Assembly (NCBI RefSeq): GCF_003589745.1
Contig: NZ_CP032364.1
Coordinates: 2,356,001 to 2,420,000, forward strand
DNA: 64,000 bases
Reading direction: 5' to 3'
Source of the DNA: Lachnoanaerobaculum umeaense
GTDB taxonomy: Bacteria; Bacillota; Clostridia; Lachnospirales; Lachnospiraceae
Shown: piece by piece, positions 9,194 to 19,073 of the stretch
Layout of the letters: the number at the start of each line of letters is the position of its first letter
How positions within the stretch are numbered: the first letter of the stretch is position 1
Notes under the pieces: model-generated
The model's input: only the letters and a program-made list of their open reading frames with translations
Database searches by the model: none
What the model was told of the DNA's origin: nothing
Translations under genes and position numbers: made by a program

Positions 9194-9967
9194 TCACAAA
9201 ATCACATATGCAAGTGCCACACCTACAGCCACTGCAAAAGCTACCACTCCAGTTTCAAGTCCTCTACTGACACCTGCCGTATAATCTCCATTTAGAGTAT
9301 CTCTCATAGCAGTAGTAAATATTACTCCCGGAACTATTGGCATTATTCCACCTATTATCACTAAATCCAGATTTATATTAGGCAGTAGAAATCTTTGAAA
9401 TCCTACCGCTGTTAGAGCCATAGATAGTGTTGAAATCATATTTAAAAAGAATGAATTAAAGCCAAAGGGTATCAAAGCCCACTGGGTAATTGCCATTGCA
9501 AGTCCTGCTATACCGGCAACCATGCAGTCTGTAAAATCTCCACCAAGCATCATAGTAAAAAAAAGTGCTACACCCACAAAGGACAGACCATATAAGACTC
9601 CCGTAAACTGCCTTACATTCTTTATCTGCTTTATCTCTTCATACGCCTTGTATATATCTATTTTCCCTGCACTTAGAGCCCTTGATACATTATTTATTAA
9701 ATATATTCTATTTATATTTGTAGTTCTATCAGGTACTCTCTTTGACATAGTGATAAGTCCTTCATCACTGTCCAAAGTCAAGGTAATACCTGTTGCCAGA
9801 ACGAAGGCAGTATGTGATTCACATTTTGAATAATCTAAAATTCTATTCATAGTATCTTCCACCCTGCTGATTTCTGCTCCGGCTATAAGCATAGTTTCTC
9901 CTGCAAGCATGGCAGTCTCTGCTACCACTCTTTCAAGACTTTTTGACGTATTTTTTTTTTCTACCAC
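9194..9967 (-). CDS. Threonine/serine exporter, ThrE N-terminal-type subunit (DUF1212)
   Basis: Larger half of the split ThrE exporter. A cytoplasmic N-terminal domain carries the conserved AGAEISRVEDTMNRI and VLATGITLTL patterns. About five membrane helices follow, with ILPNINLDLVIIGGIMPIVPGV mirroring the motif in the partner. Length (257) is typical. The frame starts in a lysine-rich stretch coded by a poly-A run (9951-9960), a possible slippage site. Cotranscribed with the small half downstream. Confidence 0.87.
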   Translation of the reverse strand: MVEKKNTSKSLERVVAETAMLAGETMLIAGAEISRVEDTMNRILDYSKCESHTAFVLATGITLTLDSDEGLITMSKRVPDRTTNINRIYLINNVSRALSAGKIDIYKAYEEIKQIKNVRQFTGVLYGLSFVGVALFFTMMLGGDFTDCMVAGIAGLAMAITQWALIPFGFNSFFLNMISTLSMALTAVGFQRFLLPNINLDLVIIGGIMPIVPGVIFTTAMRDTLNGDYTAGVSRGLETGVVAFAVAVGVALAYVIL

Positions 9968-10000
9968 TTTCTCTTCTCCATTATATTATTTTTAGAGTAT

Positions 10001-11968
10001 TTATAAGCTTGCACGTAACTCACTTATTTTATCACGCAATAGTGCCGCATTTTCAAAATCCAGCTCTGCTGCCGCCTTAAACATTTTTTTCTCAAGTTCT
10101 TTTATAAGTTTATTTATCTCAGCTTTATCCATAGACTCTATATCTTTATCAATAGTGGATACGCTCTCAGCCGCCTTTGATATGGCTATCAAATCTCTGA
10201 CTGCTTTCTTTATAGTAGTAGGGGTGATTCCATGCTCCTTATTGTAGGCTTCCTGAATACCTCTTCTTCTATATGTCTCATTAATCGCAGCCTTCATAGA
10301 GTCTGTCATATTGTCGGCATACATTATCACATGTCCATCTGCATTTCTTGCCGCTCTACCTATGGTCTGAATCAAAGAGGTTTCACTCCTTAGAAATCCT
10401 TCTTTATCTGCATCAAGTATAGCCACCAGAGTAATCTCCGGTATATCCAAACCCTCACGTAAAAGATTGATACCTACAAGTACATCAAACTTATCAAGTC
10501 TCATATCCCTGATAATCTCAGCCCTCTCCAAAGTATCAATATCAGAATGTAAATATCTTACCCTGATACCTACATCCTTCATATATTCAGTTAGATCCTC
10601 CGCCATTCTCTTAGTAAGGGTGGTAATAAGGATCTTATTCTTTTTTTCTATTTCTTTATTCACTTCACCTATTAAATCATCTATTTGACCTTCTACCGGT
10701 CTCACACTTATAGGCGGATCCAAAAGTCCGGTAGGTCTGATAATTTGCTCAGTTCTAAACATCTCATGCTCTTTTTCATATATGCTTGGAGTAGCTGATA
10801 CAAAAAGCATTTGATCTATCTTTGACTCAAACTCTGAAAACTCCAAAGGTCTGTTATCCAGTGCTGATGGCAGTCTGAAACCATAGTTTACCAAAGTCGT
10901 CTTTCTTGATCTGTCACCTGCATACATTCCCCTCACCTGTGGAATTGTAATATGTGACTCATCCACAATAATAAGAAACTCATCTTTGAAGTAATCTATC
11001 AATGTATATGGGGGTTCACCCGGTTCTGAACCTGTTAGATGTCTGGAATAATTTTCTATTCCCGAACAAAATCCTGTTTCTCTCATCATTTCCACATCAA
11101 AATGTGTTCTTTCATCTATTCTCTGAGCCTCTATCAGCTTATCCTCTGATTTGAAGAACTTTACTCTCTCCTCACATTCTTCAAGTATATGTTCTGTAGC
11201 TATTTTCATCTTCTCAGGTGCAACAACATAGTGAGAAGCCGGAAAAATTACAGCATGAGAGAGCTCCGCCAAAATATTTCCTGTCAAAGTATCTATCTCA
11301 AGTATCCTGTCTACTTCATCTCCAAAGAATTCAAATCTGAGTGCTGTAGATGTTGAGGCTGCCGGAAATACTTCAAGTACATCTCCACGCACACGAAAAG
11401 TACCACGATGAAAATCCATATCATTTCTGTCATATTGCATATCTATCAGCTTTCTTATGACATCATCTCTATCTCTTTCCATTCCCGGTCTCAAAGATAC
11501 TACCATCTCCTGATAGTCTATAGGACTACCAAGTCCATATATGCAAGATACTGAAGCTACTATTATAACATCTTTTCTTTCTGAAAGAGATGCTGTAGCA
11601 GAATGCCTAAGCTTATCTATTTCATCATTTATTGCAGAATCTTTTTCTATATATGTATCTGTAGAAGGAACATATGCCTCGGGTTGATAGTAATCATAGT
11701 AAGAAACAAAGTACTCTACAGCATTTTCAGGAAAGAACTCCTTAAACTCTCCATAGAGCTGTGCTGCCAGCGTCTTATTATGTGCTATTATAAGTGTAGG
11801 CTTTTGTAATTTTTGAATTACATTTGCCATTGTAAAAGTCTTACCTGAGCCTGTAGCACCCAGCAATGTCTGAAACTGATTTCCTTCTTTAAACCCATTT
11901 ACCAATGCTTCTATTGCTTGAGGCTGATCTCCTGTAGGCAAAAATTCTGAATGTAATTTAAATTCCAT
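10001..11968 (-). CDS. uvrB: Excinuclease ABC subunit B
   Basis: Damage-verification helicase of nucleotide excision repair, which loads with UvrA and recruits UvrC. Visible are Walker [13 protein letters not shown], the beta-hairpin [16 protein letters not shown], helicase motifs IVDESH and QTIGRAARN, and the C-terminal UVR domain ([21 protein letters not shown]) that contacts UvrC. The start at 11968 (MEFKLHSEF) is preceded by AGGAAGG at good distance. The open frame extends upstream to 12010 without support. 655 residues, standard length. Confidence 0.97.
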   Translation of the reverse strand: MEFKLHSEFLPTGDQPQAIEALVNGFKEGNQFQTLLGATGSGKTFTMANVIQKLQKPTLIIAHNKTLAAQLYGEFKEFFPENAVEYFVSYYDYYQPEAYVPSTDTYIEKDSAINDEIDKLRHSATASLSERKDVIIVASVSCIYGLGSPIDYQEMVVSLRPGMERDRDDVIRKLIDMQYDRNDMDFHRGTFRVRGDVLEVFPAASTSTALRFEFFGDEVDRILEIDTLTGNILAELSHAVIFPASHYVVAPEKMKIATEHILEECEERVKFFKSEDKLIEAQRIDERTHFDVEMMRETGFCSGIENYSRHLTGSEPGEPPYTLIDYFKDEFLIIVDESHITIPQVRGMYAGDRSRKTTLVNYGFRLPSALDNRPLEFSEFESKIDQMLFVSATPSIYEKEHEMFRTEQIIRPTGLLDPPISVRPVEGQIDDLIGEVNKEIEKKNKILITTLTKRMAEDLTEYMKDVGIRVRYLHSDIDTLERAEIIRDMRLDKFDVLVGINLLREGLDIPEITLVAILDADKEGFLRSETSLIQTIGRAARNADGHVIMYADNMTDSMKAAINETYRRRGIQEAYNKEHGITPTTIKKAVRDLIAISKAAESVSTIDKDIESMDKAEINKLIKELEKKMFKAAAELDFENAALLRDKISELRASL

Positions 11969-12074
11969 TATTTTAACCTTCCTATCTAGTGGCAAACAGC
12001 CAACCTGCAAAAATTATAGCATGTGATAAAATAAAAGTATAGTGCAAAGAACATATGTTCTTATCTTATTTTAT

Positions 12075-13034
12075 TTATAAATCCTTAAATACTATATCCT
12101 GATATTTATTGGTAACCTGAAGTATGCTTGCCTGCTTTTTCAAAAGATTTATGAAGCTCTCCATCTGTCTATTTACAAACTTATCCTTCTTGTGTAACAC
12201 TTGATAATTTACCTTTATATCAAATTCTCTTATAGGTAAAATCTTCAAAACATCATCTCTTAATTTTGGCTCTATCAAAAATCTTGGTAACACTGAATAT
12301 CCCATATTGTTGCAAAGCAGCTTGATAATAAGATTTGTATTCTGTGATTCTATAATCGGTGCTATTCCAAATCCAAGGTCTGATAATTTACTCTCCAATA
12401 TATACCTGTAACTGGAATTCTTTTCTGTAAGTATACATGGATACTTTAAAATTTCCTCCAGATCAATTTCATTTTTACCTACCATAGGATGCTTTTTTGA
12501 GGCACAAAATACCACATCAGTTGTTATTTGTACATCAGCAATAAAATCTCGTGAAACACAGGGCTTATCCAATAAAAGCATTATATCAATATTGTTATGC
12601 CTTACTCCCTCAAATAATTCTGCCGGAGTACATACGCTAACCTCCACAGATACATTTGGATTCTTTTCATAAAATTCTGCCAGCACCTGTGGAAATAATG
12701 TATCACATATAGAGTCAATGGTTCCTATTCTTATCTCTCCTGTAAGAGGATCGCCCTTTCTTATAAGAGATTCTTTTACTTCCTCGTTTAACATCAGTAT
12801 TTTTTCAGCATAAGGATAAAATTGTTTTCCCTGATCTGTCAAACGAACCTGCTTACCTAATCTGTCAAAAAGTTTTATGCCCAGATCAAGTTCTAATTGT
12901 TGTATCTGTATGGAGACAGCTGCCGGCGAATACCCAAGTATCATAGAAGCTTTATAAAAGCTCCCTGACTCCGCTATTTTTAAAAAGGTATTCAGCTTTT
13001 TTAAATCAATAAAATTTTCCATATTTTCCCTCAT
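12075..13034 (-). CDS. LysR-family transcriptional regulator
   Basis: DNA-binding regulator with an N-terminal winged helix-turn-helix (LNTFLKIAESGSFYKASMILGYSPAAVSIQIQ) and a LysR substrate-binding domain. It is divergent from the cysteine desulfidase/transporter pair across a 187-base gap, the usual LysR arrangement. It is therefore likely to control that pair in response to a sulfur amino acid or related effector (inference). Translation may begin at residue 5 (MENFIDL). Length 315-319. Confidence 0.9.
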   Translation of the reverse strand: MRENMENFIDLKKLNTFLKIAESGSFYKASMILGYSPAAVSIQIQQLELDLGIKLFDRLGKQVRLTDQGKQFYPYAEKILMLNEEVKESLIRKGDPLTGEIRIGTIDSICDTLFPQVLAEFYEKNPNVSVEVSVCTPAELFEGVRHNNIDIMLLLDKPCVSRDFIADVQITTDVVFCASKKHPMVGKNEIDLEEILKYPCILTEKNSSYRYILESKLSDLGFGIAPIIESQNTNLIIKLLCNNMGYSVLPRFLIEPKLRDDVLKILPIREFDIKVNYQVLHKKDKFVNRQMESFINLLKKQASILQVTNKYQDIVFKDL

Positions 13035-13127
13035 TATTTGTTTGCTACTATATCATCATAAAATATAGTAAATATAATCGTATAATTGCATTTATTTTTA
13101 TTGAATTATACATTTAGTTTTTTAAGA

Positions 13128-13157
13128 TTTACATTTTATATATAGGACTACTATACT
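13128..13157 (+). promoter_or_regulatory. Probable promoter of the cysteine desulfidase operon
   Basis: TTTACA (13128-13133) and TATACT (13152-13157) are separated by 18 bases, about 65 bases before the gene start. The surrounding 13035-13221 gap is very AT-rich with several ATAATT-type repeats. It should hold the LysR binding sites, but I cannot define them. Confidence 0.5.
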
Positions 13158-13221
13158 ATAGATATATAATTTTTGCCATCACAATATTAAATATGGCAAA
13201 CTAATAGGAGCGTTTTATTTT

Positions 13222-14502
13222 ATGAATAAAGACGATATAAGGTATACAACTTATGTTCAAATATTGAAAGAAGAACTTATACCTGCTATGGGTTGTACTG
13301 AACCTATAGCATTGGCTTATGCGGCAGCAAAAGCAAGAGAAGTATTAGGTAAATATCCACAAAAAGTGCTTGTTGAAGCCAGTGGCAGTATTATCAAGAA
13401 TGTAAAGAGCGTTATTGTTCCTAACACCGGACATTTAAAGGGTATACCGGCAGCAGTGGCGGCAGGCATAGTGGCAGGTGATGCAAATAGGAAGCTGGAA
13501 GTTATCTCAGATGTAGATGATAGTAAAAAAAGTGAGATTGCAAGCTTTCTAAAAAATATAGAGATTGATGTACTACCCTTGGATATGGGGTATATATTTG
13601 ATCTTATCATTACACTTTTTTATGATTGTGATTGTGTAAAGGTTCGTATAGTAAATCAGCACACAAATATAGTGCTTATTGAGAAAAATAATGATATAAT
13701 TCTAGAAACAGAAATAGAAAATAATTCCGTATCAGGTAGTGCTGACAGAGATCTGCTCACTATGGAAGGAATATGGGATTTTATCAATTCAATGGATGTT
13801 TCGGATGTAAAAGATACTCTGGACAGACAGATATTTTATAATACATCCATATCTGAAGAAGGACTATTAGGAAATTATGGTGCAAATATCGGCTCAGTTT
13901 TATTAAATACCTATGGCAATGATATAAAGGTTAGAGCAAAGGCAAAGGCAGCTGCAGGTTCTGATGCCAGAATGAATGGATGTGAGCTTCCAGTCATTAT
14001 CAACTCAGGCAGTGGAAATCAAGGCATTACTTGTTCTATTCCGGTTATAGAATATGCCAAGGAGCTCAAAGTATCTAAAGACAAGCTCTATCGTGCTTTG
14101 GCACTTTCAAATCTCACTTCTATCCACCAAAAGCATGGTATAGGCACTCTTTCAGCCTATTGTGGTGCAGTAAGTGCGGGTGCAGGTGCAGGTGCAGGTA
14201 TTGCCTATCTTACAGAGGGCAGTCTTGAATCTGTCGAACATACTGTAGTTAATACTCTTGCAATCGTATCCGGTATAGTATGCGATGGTGCTAAGGCATC
14301 ATGTGCCGCCAAAATAACTTCTTCTGTAGATGCCGCTATTATGGGCCTTAGTATGTACAAAGATGGTCAGGCATTCCATGGCGGTGACGGTATTGTAATG
14401 AACAATATCGAAGAAACTATCAAAGGTATTTCAAAGATAGGTAAAGATGGCATGAGGGAAACCAATAATGAAATAATAAAACTCATGGTAGAAAACAATT
14501 AA
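13222..14502 (+). CDS. cyuA: L-cysteine desulfidase / serine dehydratase-like, CyuA (UPF0597)
   Basis: Iron-sulfur enzyme family that breaks cysteine to pyruvate, ammonia and sulfide. The family signature IPAMGCTEPIALAYAAAKA with a cluster Cys near residue 25 is present, plus further Cys in MNGCELPVIINSGSGNQGI and VCDGAKASCAAKI. Length (426) is typical. The gene has its own regulator upstream and a DAACS-type symporter 18 bases downstream. Together they look like an uptake-and-degrade unit for cysteine or a related amino acid. The substrate is inferred. Confidence 0.85.
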   Translation: MNKDDIRYTTYVQILKEELIPAMGCTEPIALAYAAAKAREVLGKYPQKVLVEASGSIIKNVKSVIVPNTGHLKGIPAAVAAGIVAGDANRKLEVISDVDDSKKSEIASFLKNIEIDVLPLDMGYIFDLIITLFYDCDCVKVRIVNQHTNIVLIEKNNDIILETEIENNSVSGSADRDLLTMEGIWDFINSMDVSDVKDTLDRQIFYNTSISEEGLLGNYGANIGSVLLNTYGNDIKVRAKAKAAAGSDARMNGCELPVIINSGSGNQGITCSIPVIEYAKELKVSKDKLYRALALSNLTSIHQKHGIGTLSAYCGAVSAGAGAGAGIAYLTEGSLESVEHTVVNTLAIVSGIVCDGAKASCAAKITSSVDAAIMGLSMYKDGQAFHGGDGIVMNNIEETIKGISKIGKDGMRETNNEIIKLMVENN

Positions 14503-14520
14503 ATCTTAGGAGGATTTTTT

Positions 14521-15747
14521 ATGAAAAAGAATGGTATTTTGAACAGTCTTCCATTTCGACTGTTACTTGCACTTGTAATAGGTATTGTTGTAGGGCTTTT
14601 CCTTAACAAGAGTGATACAAGTGCTATCTCAGTTGCACTGCTTAATATTATAGTGACTGTAAAATACATTGTAGGACAGTTTATAGGTTTTTGTATTCCG
14701 CTTATTATCATAGGTTTTATTGCTCCGTCTATTACAAGGCTTGGTAGCAATGCTTCAAAAATACTTGTAGTAGCTCTGATAATAGCCTATATTTCTTCAA
14801 TCGGTGCAGCATTTTTTGCTACAGCCTCAGGTTTTATAATACTTCCACATATGAGTATCACCCCTGATGTTGAGGGGCTTAAGGAATTGCCACAACTTGT
14901 ATTCCAGCTTTCCATACCTGCTATAATGCCTGTTATGAGTGCTCTTTTCTTCTCAATAATGGTAGGACTTGCAGCGGCATGGAATAGAAGTGAACTAATT
15001 ACCGGAGTTTTGGAAGAATTTCAAAAGGTTGTACTAAGTATAGTAACAAAGTTTGTTATTCCTGTTCTTCCTGTTCTTATCGGTACTACCTTTGCTACTC
15101 TCGCATATGAAGGAAGTATCACAAAGCAATTACCTGTTTTCCTTGTTATTATCATTATGGTAATGATAGGTCACTATATATGGCTGGCACTACTTTATCT
15201 TATCGCAGGTGCTTATGCAGGTGCAAATCCTCTGGATATAATAAAGAACTATGGACCTGCATATATGACTGCAGTAGGTACAATGTCAAGTGCCGCTACA
15301 CTTTCAGTTGCTCTGGAATGTGCTAAGAAATCAGAGCCACCGCTTCGTGATGATATGGTAAATTTCGGTATTCCACTATTTGCAAATATTCATCTTTGCG
15401 GCTCTGTTATGACTGAAACATTTTTTGTAATGGTAGTTTCAAAAATGCTTTATGGAGAATTCCCTTCTCCGGCAAAAATGATTCTATTCTGCATTCTTCT
15501 TGGTGTATTCGCTATAGGTGCACCTGGAGTTCCGGGAGGTACAGTAATGGCTTCTCTAGGTCTTATAACCGGAGTTCTTATGTTCGATGAGACTGGAACT
15601 GCACTCATGCTTACCATCTTTGCTCTACAGGATTCATTTGGTACAGCTTGTAATGTAACCGGAGACGGTGCCTTGACACTTATACTTACCGGATATGCAA
15701 AAAAACATAATATTGAACCGCAAAATCTAGGAAATATACTTGAGTAA
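14521..15747 (+). CDS. Dicarboxylate/amino acid:cation symporter (DAACS family)
   Basis: Secondary transporter that imports amino acids with Na+ or H+. The 408 residues show about eight membrane helices and two re-entrant hairpins, with the serine-rich motif TMSSAATLSVALECAKK and the C-terminal FGTACNVTGDGALTLILTGY that line the substrate site. An AGGAGG site precedes the start. It directly follows cyuA, so it probably brings in cysteine, serine or similar. It is not close enough to name as SstT or GltP. Confidence 0.85.
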   Translation: MKKNGILNSLPFRLLLALVIGIVVGLFLNKSDTSAISVALLNIIVTVKYIVGQFIGFCIPLIIIGFIAPSITRLGSNASKILVVALIIAYISSIGAAFFATASGFIILPHMSITPDVEGLKELPQLVFQLSIPAIMPVMSALFFSIMVGLAAAWNRSELITGVLEEFQKVVLSIVTKFVIPVLPVLIGTTFATLAYEGSITKQLPVFLVIIIMVMIGHYIWLALLYLIAGAYAGANPLDIIKNYGPAYMTAVGTMSSAATLSVALECAKKSEPPLRDDMVNFGIPLFANIHLCGSVMTETFFVMVVSKMLYGEFPSPAKMILFCILLGVFAIGAPGVPGGTVMASLGLITGVLMFDETGTALMLTIFALQDSFGTACNVTGDGALTLILTGYAKKHNIEPQNLGNILE

Positions 15748-15750
15748 AAT

Positions 15751-15776
15751 AAAAAAGTCCCTTAGGGGACTTTTTT
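15751..15776. terminator. Bidirectional terminator between convergent genes
   Basis: An 11-bp stem (AAAAAAGTCCC, TTA loop, complement) has A and T runs on either side, so it can end both the symporter mRNA on the plus strand and the EamA mRNA on the minus strand. The EamA stop codon lies inside it. Confidence 0.85.
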
Positions 15777-16625
15777 ATTATTATACATCCATTTCACTAC
15801 AGCCATGGCAATGATTATTGTATATCCTATAAAGCTTAATCTGTCCGGAATCTGACCTACAAATATAAATCCTAAAAGTGCTGAATATATAACCTGTGTA
15901 TAGTCATATACCGCTATTTCCTTTGCCGGAGCATAGCTATATGCCTTTGTTACGCATATCTGACCTATCATAGCACCACATCCGGCTAAAATAAGCATTG
16001 AAAGCTGCATGGGTGTAGGTGTTACATAGTTCATAAGCATAATAGGAATAATAGCAATCGTAGAGAAACTTGAAAAGAAGAATACTATAAATACTCCATT
16101 TACTCCATTACCTGTAAGCTTTCTCACCAAAGTATAAGCAATACCTGCCATCATTCCACCTGTAATACCTATCAAAGCCGGAAAAAATGTAAAGCTTGCT
16201 CCGGGCTTAGCTACAAATATCATTCCAATAAAGGCTATGGCGGTAGCTATAATATCTACTATTCCCGCCTTTTCCTTTAGTATTATAAATCCTGCTAATA
16301 TTGCAAAAAATGGACTCATTTTGCTAAGTATTGATGCATCTGCTATATTCATATGGTCTATAGCATAGAAATTGCAAATAATTCCTGCCATACCACAAGT
16401 AGATCTAAGTAATAATATCCCCAGATTCTTACTATCTATCGACTTGGATCCTCCACTTTTCATAAGCATAAAGAATGCCACGAATGCAGCAATCAGATTT
16501 CTAAAAAACACCTTTTCAAATGTGGGCAAATCTCCTGCCAGTCTTACAAAAAGTCCCATAAGGGCAAAGCCGAATGCAGCTCCAAGTATATACAATATTC
16601 CTATTTTTTTATTATATTTATTCAT
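15762..16625 (-). CDS. EamA/DMT-family transporter
   Basis: Ten-helix drug/metabolite transporter made of two EamA repeats: residues about 10-135, with FVRLAGDLPTFEKVFFRNLIAA and DASILSKMSPFFAILAGFIILKE, and about 150-282, with AYTLVRKLTG and YDYTQVIYSALLGFIFVGQIPDRLSFIGYTIII. The substrate is unknown; such proteins export metabolites or amino acids. The start overlaps the 3' end of the MATE gene by eight bases, so the two are probably cotranscribed. Confidence 0.88.
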   Translation of the reverse strand: MNKYNKKIGILYILGAAFGFALMGLFVRLAGDLPTFEKVFFRNLIAAFVAFFMLMKSGGSKSIDSKNLGILLLRSTCGMAGIICNFYAIDHMNIADASILSKMSPFFAILAGFIILKEKAGIVDIIATAIAFIGMIFVAKPGASFTFFPALIGITGGMMAGIAYTLVRKLTGNGVNGVFIVFFFSSFSTIAIIPIMLMNYVTPTPMQLSMLILAGCGAMIGQICVTKAYSYAPAKEIAVYDYTQVIYSALLGFIFVGQIPDRLSFIGYTIIIAMAVVKWMYNNKKVP

Positions 16626-18018
16626 AACGAAATTTTTCTCTTATCTGTCTATATTCAAACACCTTTTTCAACTTATTTATACAGTGTAAAAATCCCGGAA
16701 TAAGGAACATATCCGCCACCACCCATGCAAGTGGAGATCCCATACATGCTGCAACAAAACCAAAGCTTTTAACTCCTACAAAACCCACTAGACCTCTTGC
16801 AAACATCTCACATACTCCTGAGAGTATTGCAAACATCGGAAATCCCATTCCCTGAATAGAATTTCTCCATACATTTACAAAAATAAGTGCAAAATAAAAT
16901 CCCGAATTCCACAAAAGGAATATTCTCGCCTTATCTACTACATCAGTCTTTGCTGCATCTACAAAGAGCTTTGGTAATTCTCCTCCAACGAATATCATAA
17001 AAACAAATACAGCAACTGCATATATTATACCTATTATTGTAGCCACCCTTACGCCTTCTTTTACTCTGTCAAGCTTTCCGGCTCCTACATTTTGACCGCA
17101 GTAGGTAGCCATAGCCATACCAAGAGCATCTGTTACAGCTACACAGAAGCTGCTTATCTTACTTCCGGCTGTAACTGCCGCTACTGTCACCGCACCCAAA
17201 CCATTAACTGCTGCCTGCAAGATAACTGAACCTATGGCAGTTATAGAGTACTGCAATCCCATAGGTACTCCCATAGCTAATAAAATCTGTATATGTCTGC
17301 CTGAAACTGCGGCTTCTCCTACTTCTAATTTTAATATACGGAATTTTTTAACCATATATATTACACATAGTATACCTGAAACAAGCTGTGATATAACTGT
17401 CGCATATGCCGGTCCTGCCACACCCAGTCCTATATATTTTATAGAAACAACATCTAAAATTATATTTAGTATTGCAGCCAATATAAGAAAATACAGTGGT
17501 GTTTTAGAATCTCCCAATGCCCTTATAATCCCCGCTGTCAAGTTGTAAAGATACATTACCGGTATACCTATAAATACAATAATAATATAAATATAGGCTT
17601 CATCTAAAATTTCCAAAGGTGTATTTGTCAATATCAATATTGTTCTGGTGAGCAGGCATACTATGGCGGTAATAAATACAGAGAAAAATATCCCCATATA
17701 AACTGCATTCATAGTAAACTTTCTCATCTCACTATAATCTTTTGCACCGAATTTCTGTGCTATAGGTATTGCAAATCCTGCTGTGTTTCCAATAACAAAA
17801 CCATTTACCATGAAAAATATGGCACCTGTGGAACCCACAGCTGCCAATGAATTAACACCCAAATACTTACCTACCATTACAGTATCAACCATGCTGTAGA
17901 ATTGTTGAAATAATGTTCCGATAAGCATAGGTATAGTAAATGCCAGTATAAGTTTTAGTGGATTACCACAGGTCATATCTGTGATTCCCTGTGTCTTCTT
18001 TTGTATATCCTTTTCCAT
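16618..18018 (-). CDS. MATE-family efflux transporter
   Basis: Twelve-helix Na+- or H+-driven multidrug/metabolite exporter. The first MatE domain begins PLKLILAFTIPMLIGTLFQQFYSMVDTVMVGKYLG, a family hallmark, and the second at VPMGLQYSITAIGSVILQAAVNGLG. The ATG at 18018 (MEKDIQKK) has GAGG five bases upstream and is preferred to the upstream in-frame ATG at 18033. 466 residues, normal. Substrate unknown. Confidence 0.92.
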   Translation of the reverse strand: MEKDIQKKTQGITDMTCGNPLKLILAFTIPMLIGTLFQQFYSMVDTVMVGKYLGVNSLAAVGSTGAIFFMVNGFVIGNTAGFAIPIAQKFGAKDYSEMRKFTMNAVYMGIFFSVFITAIVCLLTRTILILTNTPLEILDEAYIYIIIVFIGIPVMYLYNLTAGIIRALGDSKTPLYFLILAAILNIILDVVSIKYIGLGVAGPAYATVISQLVSGILCVIYMVKKFRILKLEVGEAAVSGRHIQILLAMGVPMGLQYSITAIGSVILQAAVNGLGAVTVAAVTAGSKISSFCVAVTDALGMAMATYCGQNVGAGKLDRVKEGVRVATIIGIIYAVAVFVFMIFVGGELPKLFVDAAKTDVVDKARIFLLWNSGFYFALIFVNVWRNSIQGMGFPMFAILSGVCEMFARGLVGFVGVKSFGFVAACMGSPLAWVVADMFLIPGFLHCINKLKKVFEYRQIREKFRYE

Positions 18019-18041
18019 AACTACCTCAAGCAAAATAATAC

Positions 18042-18767
18042 TTACATATCATCAATATTTTTGTTCAAAACCATCTTCAGCTTTTCCATACTGTTGTTTA
18101 AAACCAGTTCTTCTGGAAAATCCATCTGATTTAATAACAGATCACAGTTTTCAAATCCCCCTACATAATCTGCAAAATGACTATCTGTATTACATATTAT
18201 AGATGTACCATGCTTCTTTGCAGCTTCAATCAACTTTATGGCATTTTCTCTGCCATTTAATCTTGCAGAATTGGGATTTAATGATGAATTATTAAGTTCA
18301 AGGACAATACCCCTCTTCTTAGCTTCTTTAGCCAACTCATCATGATCTATCGGATATCTACCGTCATCCGGATGTCCTATTATTTTTACATATGGATTTG
18401 ACATTACACCAAAGTATGCATCCATATTTTCCTGTAATGTTCCGGGATCTCTGCAAATGGTATGTAAACTTGCTATAGCATAATCGAGTCTCTTTAGAAT
18501 ATCATCTTCAATATCCAAGTTGCCCTTAAAATCCATTATATTTGCTTCTACTCCTCTAAGTATCAGCATATCCTTATATCTTCTTGGAATTACTTTAAAA
18601 TTCATGAAATATATATTTTTAAAAGCTCCAGGTACAGCCTCACTATGATCTGAAAATCCATATGCCAAAAGCCCCTTTGCCACGGCTTCATCCATATTTT
18701 CCTTTAATGTAGAGTATGCATGTCCACTAGCTATAGTATGCGTATGCAAATCAAATAAAAATTTCAT
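18042..18767 (-). CDS. PHP-domain phosphatase (YcdX/histidinol-phosphatase-like)
   Basis: Metal-dependent phosphoesterase of the PHP superfamily. Metal-ligand motifs are present in order: FDLHTHTIASGHAYS, GFSDHSEAVPG, EANIMD, ASLHTI, IIGHPDDGRYP and NTDSHFADYVGG. The true start is the ATG at 18767 (MKFLFDLHTHT), one base after the stop of the preceding small gene, so translation is probably coupled. The upstream frame extension overlaps that gene and is not supported. Physiological substrate unknown; YcdX-type enzymes favour small phosphate esters. Confidence 0.87.
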   Translation of the reverse strand: MKFLFDLHTHTIASGHAYSTLKENMDEAVAKGLLAYGFSDHSEAVPGAFKNIYFMNFKVIPRRYKDMLILRGVEANIMDFKGNLDIEDDILKRLDYAIASLHTICRDPGTLQENMDAYFGVMSNPYVKIIGHPDDGRYPIDHDELAKEAKKRGIVLELNNSSLNPNSARLNGRENAIKLIEAAKKHGTSIICNTDSHFADYVGGFENCDLLLNQMDFPEELVLNNSMEKLKMVLNKNIDDM

Positions 18768-18768
18768 A

Positions 18769-18993
18769 TTATTTCTTAAACATATCTCCCAACTTATCCA
18801 TAGCATTTGAAATGCCAATCTTTGTAATCTGTTCCTTTACTCCTGCTACCACAGAATCCAACTGTCCATCAGGTATATCAATACCTGTAATACTCTCTAT
18901 TGTCTTTTCAGGATCCTTTGTAATATTTGTTAAAAGTGCAGGATCTGCCTTTGCCTTATTTACTATATCTGTTACAATTTTTGCTATATCCAT
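18769..18993 (-). CDS. Small conserved acidic protein of unknown function
   Basis: A 74-residue protein starts at 18993 (MDIAKIVTDIVNK), where AAGGAG lies at ideal spacing; the longer frame to 19023 lacks such a site. It is helical, with the pattern DPALLTNITKDPEKTIESITGIDIPDGQLDSVVAGVKEQI, which recurs in small Lachnospiraceae proteins and loosely recalls Nif11-type leader helices. No catalytic motif. It is coupled to the PHP phosphatase by a one-base gap, so the two may act together. Function not known. Confidence 0.7.
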   Translation of the reverse strand: MDIAKIVTDIVNKAKADPALLTNITKDPEKTIESITGIDIPDGQLDSVVAGVKEQITKIGISNAMDKLGDMFKK

Positions 18994-19017
18994 ATTTTCT
19001 CCTTTTTGTACAACTAA

Positions 19018-19043
19018 AGCCAAGACTATATGCTATCTTGGCT
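19018..19043 (-). terminator. Terminator after rpsB-tsf
   Basis: An 8-bp stem (19018-19025 with 19036-19043, AGCCAAGA and complement) is followed by TTTAGTTGT on the minus strand, 31 bases past the tsf stop. The T run is short, so some readthrough into the small gene is possible. Confidence 0.55.
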
Positions 19044-19073
19044 CTAGTGAATAAACTATATTATCAGTATGTA

